From positions 186,001-250,000 of the forward strand of contig NZ_JAFEJG010000004.1 of assembly GCF_016888335.1 (NCBI RefSeq): 64,000 nt of DNA. Reading direction: 5' to 3'. The translations under genes and the position numbers were made by a program. Under the pieces are notes generated by a model. It searched no databases. It was given only the letters and a program-made list of their open reading frames with translations, and was not told the DNA's origin. Positions 56,266 through 64,000 of the stretch are shown piece by piece. This DNA is from Janibacter endophyticus. GTDB taxonomy: Bacteria; Actinomycetota; Actinomycetes; Actinomycetales; Dermatophilaceae. The stretch's first letter is position 1, and the number at the start of each line of letters is the position of its first letter.

Positions 56266-56337
56266 TACAAGCGGCGATGATAGCCCACTCCTGTGGCACG
56301 CTTCGTAGGCAGTCACTTCGGACGACGTGAGGAAGTC

Positions 56338-56616
56338 ATGGGCAACGCACTCTGGAAGGTCCTCGGCACGGGGTCGGCGATCCTCGCCGGCATGGTCGCC
56401 AACAAGGCCATCACCGCGATCTGGAAGAAGGCCGGCCGCGACGCGGAGATCGACCCCCGCGACCCCGACAGCCCGGTCGTCGAGGCGCTCGCCTACGCCG
56501 CGCTCGCCGGGCTCGCGATGGGCGTGGCGCGGACCTTCGCCACCCGCAAGGCCGCCCAGATCTACCAGCGCTCCGCCGGCCACCTGCCGACCGAGCTCCA
56601 GAAGGGCGAGGTCTGA
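56338..56616 (+). CDS. DUF4235 small membrane protein
   Basis: A 92-residue protein with a glycine-rich hydrophobic span (LGTGSAILAGMVANKAITAIW) and another (ALAYAALAGLAMGVARTFATRKAAQIY), separated by an acidic DAEIDPRDPDSP loop. This is the DUF4235 layout common in actinobacteria; the function is unknown. GAGG precedes the ATG. It starts 73 bases from the end of the thiamine riboswitch, in the opposite direction. Confidence 0.88.
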   Translation: MGNALWKVLGTGSAILAGMVANKAITAIWKKAGRDAEIDPRDPDSPVVEALAYAALAGLAMGVARTFATRKAAQIYQRSAGHLPTELQKGEV

Positions 56617-56651
56617 CCCTCTCCTGAGGTCGCCCCTCCTAGGGTGGGGTC

Positions 56652-57629
56652 ATGCGAGCGATCTCGATCTCTGAGCCCGGTGACGCCGACGTCCTCACCC
56701 TGACGGAGGAGGACCGACCGACCGCGGGGCCCGGTCAGGTCGTCCTCGACGTCGCCGCCGCGGGCGTCAACCGCGCCGACGTCATGCAGCGTCTCGGCTT
56801 CTACCCGCCGCCCCAGGGGGCCTCCCCGTTGCCCGGGCTCGAGGTGAGCGGCACCGTGGCCACGCTGGGCGAAGGGGTGGACGGCCTGGCCGTCGGGGAC
56901 GAGGTCTGCGCCCTCATCGACGGCGGCGGGTACGCCGAGGCGGTCGCCGTGCCGGCGGCACAGGTCCTCCCCGTGCCGACGGGGGTGAGCCTCACCGATG
57001 CCGCGGGGCTGCCCGAGGTCGTGTGCACCGTGTGGAGCAACGTCTTCATGACCGCTGGCCTCCAGCCCGGGGAGACCCTCCTCGTCCACGGTGGGTCGTC
57101 GGGGATCGGCACGATGGCGATCCAGCTGGCGAAGGCCCTCGGCGCGCGCGTCGCTGTGACCGCCGGCTCGGAGGAGAAGCTCCAGGCCTGCCGCGATCTT
57201 GGTGCCGACGTCGCCATCTCCTACCAGGATGAGGACTTCGTCGAGCGCGTCCGTGAGGAGACCGACGGTCGTGGCGCCGACGTCATCCTCGACAACATCG
57301 GCGCGAAGTACCTCGGCCGCAACGTCGATGCCCTCGCCACGGCCGGGCGCCTCGTCGTCATCGGGCTCATGGGTGGCCGCAAGGGCGAGCTCGACCTCGG
57401 CAAGCTGCTGAGCAAGCGCGGCGCCGTCATCGCGACCTCGCTGCGGGCTCGCCCGGCGGAGGAGAAGGCCGCGATCGTCGCGGCCGTCCGCGAGCACGTC
57501 TGGCCGCTCCTCGAGGACGGCACCGTCCGCCCGGTGGTCCACCAGACCTACCCGCTCGCCGACGCCGCCCAGGCGCATCGCGACATGGAGGCCAGCGGCC
57601 ACATCGGCAAGCTCCTGCTGCTCCCCTGA
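56652..57629 (+). CDS. Zinc-free quinone oxidoreductase (zeta-crystallin/PIG3-like)
   Basis: A 325-residue medium-chain dehydrogenase/reductase without zinc ligands. GLEVSGTVATLGEGVDG is the N-terminal barrel motif, VHGGSSGIGTMAIQLAKALGARV is the Rossmann GxxGIG site, and DVILDNIGAKYLGRN and GHIGKLLLLP are family endings. It probably uses NADPH to reduce quinones or reactive enones in the cytosol. A tandem hairpin follows its stop. Confidence 0.92.
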   Translation: MRAISISEPGDADVLTLTEEDRPTAGPGQVVLDVAAAGVNRADVMQRLGFYPPPQGASPLPGLEVSGTVATLGEGVDGLAVGDEVCALIDGGGYAEAVAVPAAQVLPVPTGVSLTDAAGLPEVVCTVWSNVFMTAGLQPGETLLVHGGSSGIGTMAIQLAKALGARVAVTAGSEEKLQACRDLGADVAISYQDEDFVERVREETDGRGADVILDNIGAKYLGRNVDALATAGRLVVIGLMGGRKGELDLGKLLSKRGAVIATSLRARPAEEKAAIVAAVREHVWPLLEDGTVRPVVHQTYPLADAAQAHRDMEASGHIGKLLLLP

Positions 57630-57638
57630 CCCACCCCA

Positions 57639-57686
57639 CAGCGCACGGCAACCGTGCCCGGACAGCGCACGGCAACCGTGCCCGGG
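57639..57686. terminator. Tandem 24-base hairpin repeat between convergent genes
   Basis: Two adjacent copies of a 24-base unit (57639-57662 and 57663-57686) differ only in the last base. Each contains GCACGGCAACCGTGC, a 6-base-arm hairpin with loop CAA. The repeat lies between the stops of the quinone oxidoreductase (57629) and the ABC ATPase (57696). Because each hairpin reads the same on both strands it could terminate both directions. Confidence 0.75.
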
Positions 57687-57695
57687 CAGCTGTGA

Positions 57696-58349
57696 TCAGA
57701 CGTCGAGCGCCAGGACCGCGTCGGCGGCCTCGGCGACCTCCGGGTCGTGCGTGGTGACGACGACGCAGGCCCCCTCGTCGGCGAGCCCACGGAGCAGCGC
57801 GACGACCCGCTCGCGGTTGTCGTGGTCGAGCTCCGAGGTGGGCTCGTCGGCGAGCAGCACGGCGGCGCCGCGGGCAAGCAGCGCGCGGGTGAGGGCGATG
57901 CCCCGCGCGACGGCGACGCGCTGCTGCTGACCGCCGGAGAGCTCTTCGGAGAGGTGGGACCCGGACTCCTCGAGCCCCACCTCGGCGAGCGCCCGGTCCG
58001 CGCTCGCGACAGCGTCGGCGCCGCTGACCCCGAGGTCGAGCAACGGCAGCGCGACGCACTCACGGGCGGTGAGGATCGTGCTCAGCGCGCTGCCCTGGGC
58101 GACGAGGCTGCGCGGACCGATCTCGATCTCGCCGTCGACGCCGGAGGGCAGCAGACCCGCAAGGGCCCAGAGCAGCGAGGTCTTGCCGGCGCCGGAGTGC
58201 CCGGTGACCGCCGTGACGGTGCCGGGCCCCGCGACGAGGTCGACGCCCTCGAGGGCCACGGCCGCGCCGTACCGGACCCCGATGCCACGGGCCGACACGC
58301 CCTGGGCACGCGCTCCCTGCGCGCCCGCCCCCTGAGAGCCGATCGTCAT
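57696..58349 (-). CDS. MacB/LolD-type ABC exporter ATPase (second)
   Basis: A 217-residue ATPase: Walker A GHSGAGKTS, signature LSGGQQQR, Walker B AVLLADEP with TSELD, and switch THD. The first 20 residues are Gly/Ala/Gln-rich. It is cotranscribed with another ATPase and a large FtsX-like permease; one of the two ATPases may be redundant, or they could form a heterodimer. ATG 58349 overlaps the preceding gene as ATGA. Confidence 0.88.
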   Translation of the reverse strand: MTIGSQGAGAQGARAQGVSARGIGVRYGAAVALEGVDLVAGPGTVTAVTGHSGAGKTSLLWALAGLLPSGVDGEIEIGPRSLVAQGSALSTILTARECVALPLLDLGVSGADAVASADRALAEVGLEESGSHLSEELSGGQQQRVAVARGIALTRALLARGAAVLLADEPTSELDHDNRERVVALLRGLADEGACVVVTTHDPEVAEAADAVLALDV

Positions 58350-59191
58350 GACGGGTCCTCCTCGAGCACCGGACGCAGCGACCACGAGCCGCCCTCCTCA
58401 TGGTGCACCCGCACGAGCGTGCCGGGCGGGACGGTGGCGAGCACCTCGGCGGGCAGCGGCAGCGACCCGTCGGCCGAGACGACCGCGTACTCCTCGCCGG
58501 ATCTCCCTTCGCCCCCGACCCGACCGTCGCGGATCGTGACGGTGCGCGGGAAGGCGGCGGCGACGGCCGGGTCGTGGGTGACGACGACGACCGTCGTCCC
58601 GAGGGTGGCGGCGGTATGCGCGAGTGCGTCGAGCACCGTGTCGCGGGCGCCGTGGTCGAGCTGGCTCGTCGGCTCGTCGGCGAGCAGCAGGCCGGGCGAG
58701 GTCGACATCGCGACCCCGAGCGCCGCGAGCTGCAGCTGGCCGGGGGTGAGCCGGGCGAGGGGGTCGTCCTCGCGTCCCTCGAGACCGACGAGGCGAAGGA
58801 CCTCGGCCGGCTCGGGCAGCTCACGGCCCCTACGGGCTGCGGAGCGGGACGCGAAGACGAGGTTCTCCCGGGGCGTGAGATAGGGCAGCAGGTTGCGTCG
58901 TGCGCCCTGCAGCAGGATGCCGACCTCGGTCGCGCGGTAGGCGTCGATCTCCTCGTCGGTCATCGCGGACAGCTCGTGGTCACCGACGTGGATCCGCCCG
59001 GCGCTCGGGCGCAAGAGGCCGCCGAGCAGCCCGAGGAGCGTCGACTTGCCGGACCCGCTCGGCCCGAGCAGCGCGATCCGCTCCCCCGGCCCGACGACGA
59101 GGTCGACGCCGGAGAGGGCCGCGACGTCGTGGCCCTCGGCGCGGTAGATGTGGACGAGCCCCTGCGTCCGGACCGGCAGGCCGGTGCTCAT
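58346..59191 (-). CDS. MacB/LolD-type ABC exporter ATPase with altered signature
   Basis: A 281-residue ATPase with Walker A GPSGSGKST and Walker B LLLADEPTSQLD, but the signature reads LTPGQLQL instead of LSGGQ(Q/R)QR. The serine and first glycine that contact ATP across the dimer are replaced. A C-terminal extension of about 60 residues follows the switch (VVVTHD). In heterodimeric ABC proteins a degenerate signature is common and pairs with an intact partner, here the next ATPase. ATG 59191 overlaps the permease stop. Confidence 0.87.
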   Translation of the reverse strand: MSTGLPVRTQGLVHIYRAEGHDVAALSGVDLVVGPGERIALLGPSGSGKSTLLGLLGGLLRPSAGRIHVGDHELSAMTDEEIDAYRATEVGILLQGARRNLLPYLTPRENLVFASRSAARRGRELPEPAEVLRLVGLEGREDDPLARLTPGQLQLAALGVAMSTSPGLLLADEPTSQLDHGARDTVLDALAHTAATLGTTVVVVTHDPAVAAAFPRTVTIRDGRVGGEGRSGEEYAVVSADGSLPLPAEVLATVPPGTLVRVHHEEGGSWSLRPVLEEDPS

Positions 59192-62100
59192 GCGAGCTCC
59201 CGGGCGGCGGCCGGCTGGGTGCGTGCGGCGAGGGCCCGGCCGATGACGAGCGCGACACCGAGCAGGACGACGGCGCTGCCGAGGACGGTGAGCGCGACCG
59301 GCACCCACGGGATCGCGGTGGAGGGCTCGGGGACGAGCACCCCGTCGACGAAGAGCGGTACCGACGGCAGCGCGATGCGTGCCCCGACGAGACCCGCGAG
59401 CGTCCCCAGCACGAGGGCGACTGCTGCGACGACGAGCTGCTCCCGGCGGATCGCGGAGCGGACCGCCCGCGGCGAGACGCCGGAGAGGAGCAGCGAGGCC
59501 CCGTCCCGCACCACCTGGCGCCAGCCGGTGACGGCCGTGACGACGGCGACGAGCCCGGCGAGGAGCAGACCGACCACCCCGGCGAGCGCGGCGAGCCGCA
59601 GCCCCCAGCCCGAGGCGGACTCGTCGTAGCCGCGCTCGGCCTCGGCCGTCGTCGCGATGGAGCGAAGGGGGGTCCCCTCGCGCTCGAGGACGGCACGGAC
59701 GGTGTCGACTGCGGCGGGGTCGGCGAGCCAGAGCTGGGCCCGTGCGCGGTCGTCGAAGCCGCCGCCGAGACGAGCCAGGGTCGGCAGTCCCACGAGGACG
59801 CCCCGGTCGGTCACGGCGGGCAGGACGTCGGTCTGCCCACGGCGCTGGGCGTCCGTCTGCAGGCCGTCGGGGGTGAGCACGGTGAGCCGGTCGGGGGTCA
59901 CCGAGCCGTCGATGCCACGGGTCGCGACGACGGGGATGGGGCGGGGGACGTCGGTGACGCCGAGCCGGACGTCGGCGCCGTCGGCGGCCTGGAGGCGCAA
60001 GACGAGCCGGTCACCGGTGACTTCCTCCGCGCTCGTGGCCGAACCGCGGCCGGCGCCGGTCGTGGTCGTCGCTGCGGGGGCGATCTTGGCCCAGGTGCCC
60101 TGGTCCCCGAGGTCCACCGGCGTGCCGTCCACGGCGGGGCCGGTCAGCGTGACTGTCCCGTCCAGGGTGACGTCCGAGACACCCCGGGGCGGGGTCCACT
60201 CGACGACGAGCGCGCTCAGCCGGCAGCTGCCAGGGCAGAGCACCGGCACGTCGATCTCCTGCCGGCCCTCACCGCGAGGCTCCATCATGACCAGCTCGCG
60301 CGCCCGGGTCTGCCCCTGGCTCGTCGTCACCTCGAGGCGCAGCCGGACCGTGCCCGCGTCCTGCCCGCGCCCGTCGAGGTCCCAGGCCACCGTGCCGGTG
60401 AGGCGCTCGCCGTCGAGGACGATGCTCGGCTGCGAGGTCATCGCGACATCGCCCAGCGGGATGCCGTGCAGCGCACCGGCGTTGGCGACCCCACGGATCG
60501 TCTCCGGGTCGACGGCGATGGTGCGTGGGGCCTGCGGGTCGTTCGGGGCGACGGTCACGACGGGGGTGACGGCAACCCCTTCGGCCCGGACCGCGTCGGC
60601 CAGGGCGACGATCTCGCGTGGGCCGCCCGCGGACACGGTGAGCACGGCCGGGGCGCCGGTCTCGAGCTCGGCGCGGGCCAGTCGGTTGGCGTCGGCGACG
60701 ACGACGCACGTCGTCGCGAAGACCGCCAGCGCCACCCCGACGGTGCTCGCGACGAGGACGCGGCGCGGGCCAGGACGGCGACCGACGCCACCCGCGGTGA
60801 GGGCGGGCACGACCGACCCTCGGCGGACCGCGCGGGCGCCCGCACCCGCCGCCAGGCGAGGCAGGAGGACGGAGGCGAGGAGCGCGACACCGATGGCGGT
60901 GAGGACCGGGGCGGCGAGGGTGACCGGTCCGGTGAGCACCCCGAGCGCCACAGCGGCGACGGCGGCGAGGGAGGCCAGCCCGAGGGTCGCCTCGACGGCA
61001 CCTCCACCCCGTCGGGGACGGGCGGCCCGGAGCAAGGAGGCCACCGGCTCGCGGTGCACGCCCCGGGTGGCGAGGACGATCGTCGCGAGACTCACGACGA
61101 GCGCGCCCCCCGCCCAGGGGAGCACGCCGGCGGGCACCTCGCGCGGGACCGCGGGCAGCGTCAGGGCCGCCGTCAGCCAGGCGAGGACGACCCCGACGAC
61201 AACCCCGAGGGGCACGCCGAGGAGCGCGCACGTCCCGAGCTCGGCGAGCACGATCCGCCGGGCCGCCCCGCCGGAGCGCCCGCGCAGCCGGGCGAGGGCG
61301 AGATCCTGCCGCCGCTGGTCGACGGCACCCCGGGCGACGAGGTAGAGCGCGATGACCGCGAGCAGCGCGAGCTGGGTCATGACGAGCGGCACGATGACCG
61401 CGGTCTGGTCCTGGCCGGCGCGCAGCTCGGTGAGGCGCCGGGTCAGTGGCTGGTCGACGGCGAGCTCGGGGCTCTCGGCGCGCATGGCGGCCAGCCCGTC
61501 GACGGCCGCCGGCAGGGTGTCGAGCGTGACCGCGGCCCGGTCGAGGGGCAGGTCGGTCGTCAGGCTCGCGGTGGGCAGCGTGCCCTCGAAGGTCGCGGTC
61601 GGGGTGAGCAGGTCGTCGACACCCGGGAGGTTGTCGAGGTCGGGCTGCGGGACGCCGGACTTGCCGTCGGGCCGGTTGCCGAGCCAGTAGCCCGGGTCCT
61701 CGGGGGCGGTGTAGATGCCGACGACGGTCAGCTCGAGGTCGGGGCGCTCGTCGTCGAAACGGTCGTGCTTCTCCTGGTAGATCCGCAGGGTCGTGCCCTC
61801 ACGCCACCCCCAGGCCGTGGCGTCCGCGGCGGAGACGAGCAGCTCACCGGCCGCCGTCGCGCAGCGGCCCTCGATCTCGAGGTGCGCGCACAGGTCGTCG
61901 CGGGAGCGCAGCAGGACGGGCGAGGGCTTCTTGCCCGGGGCCGGGACGACGTGCTGGGCGTAGCGCATGCCGCTCACGGGCTCGCCGGAGAGGGCGAGCA
62001 CCGCCGCCGGGAGCGCGTCGGTGATGACCTCCGGCGTGATGTCGGCACTCGACGCGGTGCGGGGGCGGCTGATGTGCGTCGTCGTCGCCTGGGGGTCGGA

Positions 62101-62241
62101 GGCATCGGCGAGCGAGCGGAGCACCGCCTGGTCGACGGCCCGGGCGTACGTGGGCGCGAAGGCCGCGCACGTCGCGACGAGCGCGGCGAGGAGGACGAGG
62201 GCGACCGCCTGACCCCGGCGGTGACGCAGCGCTGCGCGCAC
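59188..62241 (-). CDS. Large FtsX-like ABC permease
   Basis: A 1017-residue membrane protein with two FtsX-type regions. One N-terminal span (ALVLLAALVATCAAFAPTYARAV) is followed by about 260 extracellular residues. A block of spans from about 300 on (VIVPLVMTQLALLAVIALYLVA) holds LRGRSGGAARRIVLAELGT, typical of FtsX. A second extracellular region of about 350 residues precedes the last spans at about 885-1005 (LAALAGVVGLLLAGLVAVVTAV). GTG 62241 with AAGGAGGAGCGG upstream is the start. Export of lipid or peptide, or mechanotransmission, is possible. Confidence 0.88.
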   Translation of the reverse strand: MRAALRHRRGQAVALVLLAALVATCAAFAPTYARAVDQAVLRSLADASDPQATTTHISRPRTASSADITPEVITDALPAAVLALSGEPVSGMRYAQHVVPAPGKKPSPVLLRSRDDLCAHLEIEGRCATAAGELLVSAADATAWGWREGTTLRIYQEKHDRFDDERPDLELTVVGIYTAPEDPGYWLGNRPDGKSGVPQPDLDNLPGVDDLLTPTATFEGTLPTASLTTDLPLDRAAVTLDTLPAAVDGLAAMRAESPELAVDQPLTRRLTELRAGQDQTAVIVPLVMTQLALLAVIALYLVARGAVDQRRQDLALARLRGRSGGAARRIVLAELGTCALLGVPLGVVVGVVLAWLTAALTLPAVPREVPAGVLPWAGGALVVSLATIVLATRGVHREPVASLLRAARPRRGGGAVEATLGLASLAAVAAVALGVLTGPVTLAAPVLTAIGVALLASVLLPRLAAGAGARAVRRGSVVPALTAGGVGRRPGPRRVLVASTVGVALAVFATTCVVVADANRLARAELETGAPAVLTVSAGGPREIVALADAVRAEGVAVTPVVTVAPNDPQAPRTIAVDPETIRGVANAGALHGIPLGDVAMTSQPSIVLDGERLTGTVAWDLDGRGQDAGTVRLRLEVTTSQGQTRARELVMMEPRGEGRQEIDVPVLCPGSCRLSALVVEWTPPRGVSDVTLDGTVTLTGPAVDGTPVDLGDQGTWAKIAPAATTTTGAGRGSATSAEEVTGDRLVLRLQAADGADVRLGVTDVPRPIPVVATRGIDGSVTPDRLTVLTPDGLQTDAQRRGQTDVLPAVTDRGVLVGLPTLARLGGGFDDRARAQLWLADPAAVDTVRAVLEREGTPLRSIATTAEAERGYDESASGWGLRLAALAGVVGLLLAGLVAVVTAVTGWRQVVRDGASLLLSGVSPRAVRSAIRREQLVVAAVALVLGTLAGLVGARIALPSVPLFVDGVLVPEPSTAIPWVPVALTVLGSAVVLLGVALVIGRALAARTQPAAARELA

Positions 62242-62331
62242 CCGCTCCTCCTTCGCTCGACGTGGGCCGACCTGGGCGCACACTACGCCTCGCCTCGCCC
62301 CGCTCGAGGCCGACGTCTTGCCACCGGCGAC

Positions 62332-62342
62332 ATACCGGGTAT
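62332..62342. promoter_or_regulatory. PadR-type operator, copy 1
   Basis: ATACCGGGTAT, a palindrome except at the centre, in the gap between divergent genes. An identical copy is centred 33 bases away. Short ATAC...GTAT palindromes are typical PadR sites in actinobacteria. Confidence 0.7.
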
Positions 62343-62364
62343 ACCGTCCGCTCAACGCCGGTGC

Positions 62365-62375
62365 ATACCGGGTAT
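62365..62375. promoter_or_regulatory. PadR-type operator, copy 2
   Basis: A second exact ATACCGGGTAT, 22 bases before padR. The 33-base centre spacing is three helical turns, so two dimers could bind the same face and control both divergent ABC operons. Confidence 0.7.
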
Positions 62376-62396
62376 GGGGGGACGAAGGGGGACAAG

Positions 62397-63038
62397 ATGT
62401 CGGTTCGACTGGGGTTGCTGGCACTGCTCGACGAGCAGCCGATGTACGGCGCGCAGCTGCGCGCGGAGTTCGAGTCCCGCACGGGCGGCACCTGGCCGCT
62501 GAACATCGGGCAGGTCTACACCACGCTGAGCCGCCTCGAGCGCGACGGGCTCGTCGTCCAGCGGGGCGGCCCCGACGACGACGGCCGGATCACCTACGCG
62601 CTCACCCCCGCCGGCCACGACGAGGTCGTCGCCTGGTGGGCGACGCCCGTCGTCCGCGACACGACACCGCGCGACGAGCTCGTCATCAAGCTCGCGCTGG
62701 CCGTCACCGCGCCCGGGGTCGACGTCGAGCAGGTCGTCCAGACCCAGCGCACCGCGAGCCTGCGCGCGCTGCGCGACCTCACCCGGCTCAAGCAGCAGGC
62801 CCACGCCGCGGAGCGCGAGCGGATCGCCGACGACGAGACCGCGCGGCTCGGGCGCACCGAGCTCGCCTGGGTGCTCGTCCTGGAGAACCTCATCTTCGCC
62901 GCGGAGGGCGAGGTCCGCTGGCTCGACCACGTCGAGGCCCGGCTGGCCCGCGAGGCGACCCTCCCCCAGCCCGCAGCGTCCACCCCTTCGCCCACCGCCG
63001 ACGAGACCCAGACCGAGACCACCGAGGTGGCCCGATGA
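62397..63038 (+). CDS. PadR-family transcriptional regulator
   Basis: A 213-residue regulator. The winged helix spans 1-85 (LGLLALLDEQPMYGAQLRAEF, QVYTTLSRLERDGLVV, ITYALTPAGHDEV), and a helical C-terminal dimerisation region follows (VIKLALAVTAPGVDVEQVVQTQRTAS). The last 30 residues are Thr/Glu/Pro-rich. AAGGGGG precedes ATG 62397. It is the first gene of an operon with ATPase and permease and is divergent from a second ABC operon; autoregulation through the two ATACCGGGTAT sites is likely. The effector could be the exported compound. Confidence 0.9.
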   Translation: MSVRLGLLALLDEQPMYGAQLRAEFESRTGGTWPLNIGQVYTTLSRLERDGLVVQRGGPDDDGRITYALTPAGHDEVVAWWATPVVRDTTPRDELVIKLALAVTAPGVDVEQVVQTQRTASLRALRDLTRLKQQAHAAERERIADDETARLGRTELAWVLVLENLIFAAEGEVRWLDHVEARLAREATLPQPAASTPSPTADETQTETTEVAR

Positions 63039-63769
63039 CCCCACCGCTGCTCCAGATCACCGACGCCACCCGGGTCCACGGCGAGGGTGACGCCGCCGTC
63101 CACGCCCTGCGCGGCGTGAGCCTGACCGTCATGCCGGGCGAGCTCGTCGCCGTCATGGGTCCGAGCGGGTCGGGCAAGTCGACCCTGCTCAACCTCGCCG
63201 GCGGCCTCGACCGGCCGACCTCCGGCACCGTCGTCGTCGACGGCCAGGACCTCGGCTCGCTCGGCGCGAAGGGGATCGCCCAGGTGCGACGCCGCTCCAT
63301 CGGCGTCGTCTTCCAGGACTACAACCTCATCCCCTCGCTCACCGGCGCGGAGAACGTGGCCCTCCCCCTCGAGCTCGACGGCGCGAGCGTGCGCTCCGCC
63401 CGACGCTCGGCCCGCGAGGCGCTCGGCCTCATGGGCCTGCAAGAGCTCTCCGACCGTTACCCGGACACGATGTCCGGTGGCCAGCAGCAGCGCGTCGCCA
63501 TCGCCCGCGCCCTCGTCGGCGGCCGCCGGCTCGTCCTCGCCGACGAGCCGACCGGCGCGCTCGACAGCCAGACCGGCGAGGACGTCCTCCGGGTGCTCCG
63601 CGAGCGCTGCGACGCCGGCGCCGCCGGCCTGCTCGTGACCCACGAGGCGCGGCACGCGGCGTGGGCCGACCGGGTGGTCTTCATCCGCGACGGCCTCATC
63701 ACCGACACCACCGGCCCGGTCACCGGTGTCGAAGACCTCCTCACGGGGGTAGCAGGCGGCCCACGATGA
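63035..63769 (+). CDS. MacB/LolD-type ABC exporter ATPase
   Basis: A 244-residue ATPase with Walker A GPSGSGKST, VFQDYNLIPSLTGAENVALPL (Q-loop), signature MSGGQQQR, Walker B LVLADEP with TGALD, and switch THE. This is the standard LolD/MacB pattern that works with FtsX-fold permeases. It overlaps padR at its start and the permease at its end by ATGA. Confidence 0.93.
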   Translation: MTPPLLQITDATRVHGEGDAAVHALRGVSLTVMPGELVAVMGPSGSGKSTLLNLAGGLDRPTSGTVVVDGQDLGSLGAKGIAQVRRRSIGVVFQDYNLIPSLTGAENVALPLELDGASVRSARRSAREALGLMGLQELSDRYPDTMSGGQQQRVAIARALVGGRRLVLADEPTGALDSQTGEDVLRVLRERCDAGAAGLLVTHEARHAAWADRVVFIRDGLITDTTGPVTGVEDLLTGVAGGPR

Positions 63770-64000
63770 GCACCACGCTGTCCCCGTACCGGGAGGAGGC
63801 TGCCGCAGGGGGTCAGCCTCCTCCCACCCCTCCCGCCCGCTCGGGCGGCCTCGCCGGGTGGCGCTCGTCCTGGCGCGTCGCCCTGCGGATGGCTCGCCGG
63901 GACGTCCGGCGCCACCGTGGGCGCAGCCTCGTCGTGCTCCTCATGGTCGGCCTGCCCGCGATGCTCGTCGTCGCGGCGATGACGATCGCCGCGACGAGCC
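63766..64000 (+). CDS. FtsX-like permease, N-terminal part, cut by right edge
   Basis: The first 78 residues are visible. After a Pro/Gly-rich cytosolic start, WRVALRMARRDVRRHRGRSLVVLLMVGLPAMLVVA forms the basic elbow and first span typical of MacB/FtsX permeases. The gene continues beyond the window. It is partner of the preceding ATPase. Confidence 0.85.
   Translation, partial: MSTTLSPYREEAAAGGQPPPTPPARSGGLAGWRSSWRVALRMARRDVRRHRGRSLVVLLMVGLPAMLVVAAMTIAATS

Noticed and set aside
58900-62502. 1200-codon plus-strand open frame over the FtsX permease
   Set aside because: Composition is Gly/Arg/Asp noise of a reversed GC-rich gene; the minus-strand frame has spans and FtsX motifs.

Overview
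The window is a stretch of very GC-rich chromosome with tightly packed genes on both strands. GTG starts are frequent, and ATGA or GTGA stop/start overlaps link most operons. Several signals point to an actinobacterium: an HspR/HAIR heat-shock circuit, a DtxR/IdeR-type iron box, a mycobacterial-type SOS box, an LprG/P55 lipoprotein-exporter pair, a 13E12-type DUF222-HNH gene, and DUF4235 and DUF2254 proteins. Gene content resembles Micrococcales (an Intrasporangiaceae/Dermatophilaceae-like organism), but this is inference; there is no rRNA or other phylogenetic marker here.

Layout. 1-4136: a divergent HAD phosphatase (cut by the left edge), then an FMN riboswitch leading ribD-ribE-ribBA-ribH, a complete riboflavin operon apart from the phosphatase step. 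4176-9036: a ferric-siderophore uptake operon on the minus strand (binding lipoprotein, two permeases, ATPase, siderophore-interacting reductase) under a double iron box. 9171-16577: pyrE, an SDR/dienelactone hydrolase pair, xthA with an alpha/beta hydrolase, lprG-P55, and an FAD monooxygenase. 16605-19298: clpB with a HAIR operator and a long terminator hairpin. 19369-28198: fatty-acid and amino-acid metabolism (thiolase, Mcr-type racemase, glutamate dehydrogenase, three acyl-CoA dehydrogenases) and a secreted M28 peptidase. 28219-29990: an LCP ligase and an RraB-like protein. 30086-33792: a second FecBCD-type importer with a methyltransferase, preceded by a candidate Nur-like operator.

33796-39591: dnaK-grpE-dnaJ-hspR with two HAIR boxes, next to a SGNH hydrolase and a DinB/MDMPI-like protein. 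39650-42406: a decayed patch with a frameshifted Nudix gene and a 400-base scar, then a DUF222-HNH gene whose start codon lies inside a perfect SOS box, then a NYN ribonuclease and a small repeat cluster. 42466-52728: membrane proteins, a cupin, two MFS transporters (one coupled to a GH2 glycosidase), a CREST-family hydrolase, repeat-bearing hypotheticals and a flavodoxin-like protein. 52752-56265: thiamine ABC transporter under a TPP riboswitch. 56338-57629: DUF4235 protein and a quinone oxidoreductase. 57696-64000: two divergent MacB/FtsX-like ABC export systems around a PadR regulator with duplicated operators; the last permease runs off the right edge.

The most unusual whole-window signal is the octamer CGAAGGGG/CCCCTTCG. 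It occurs about thirty times in each orientation by eye, inside genes in all three codon phases and between genes, which suggests selection at DNA level. No rRNA, tRNA, CRISPR array, insertion sequence or replication origin was recognised.
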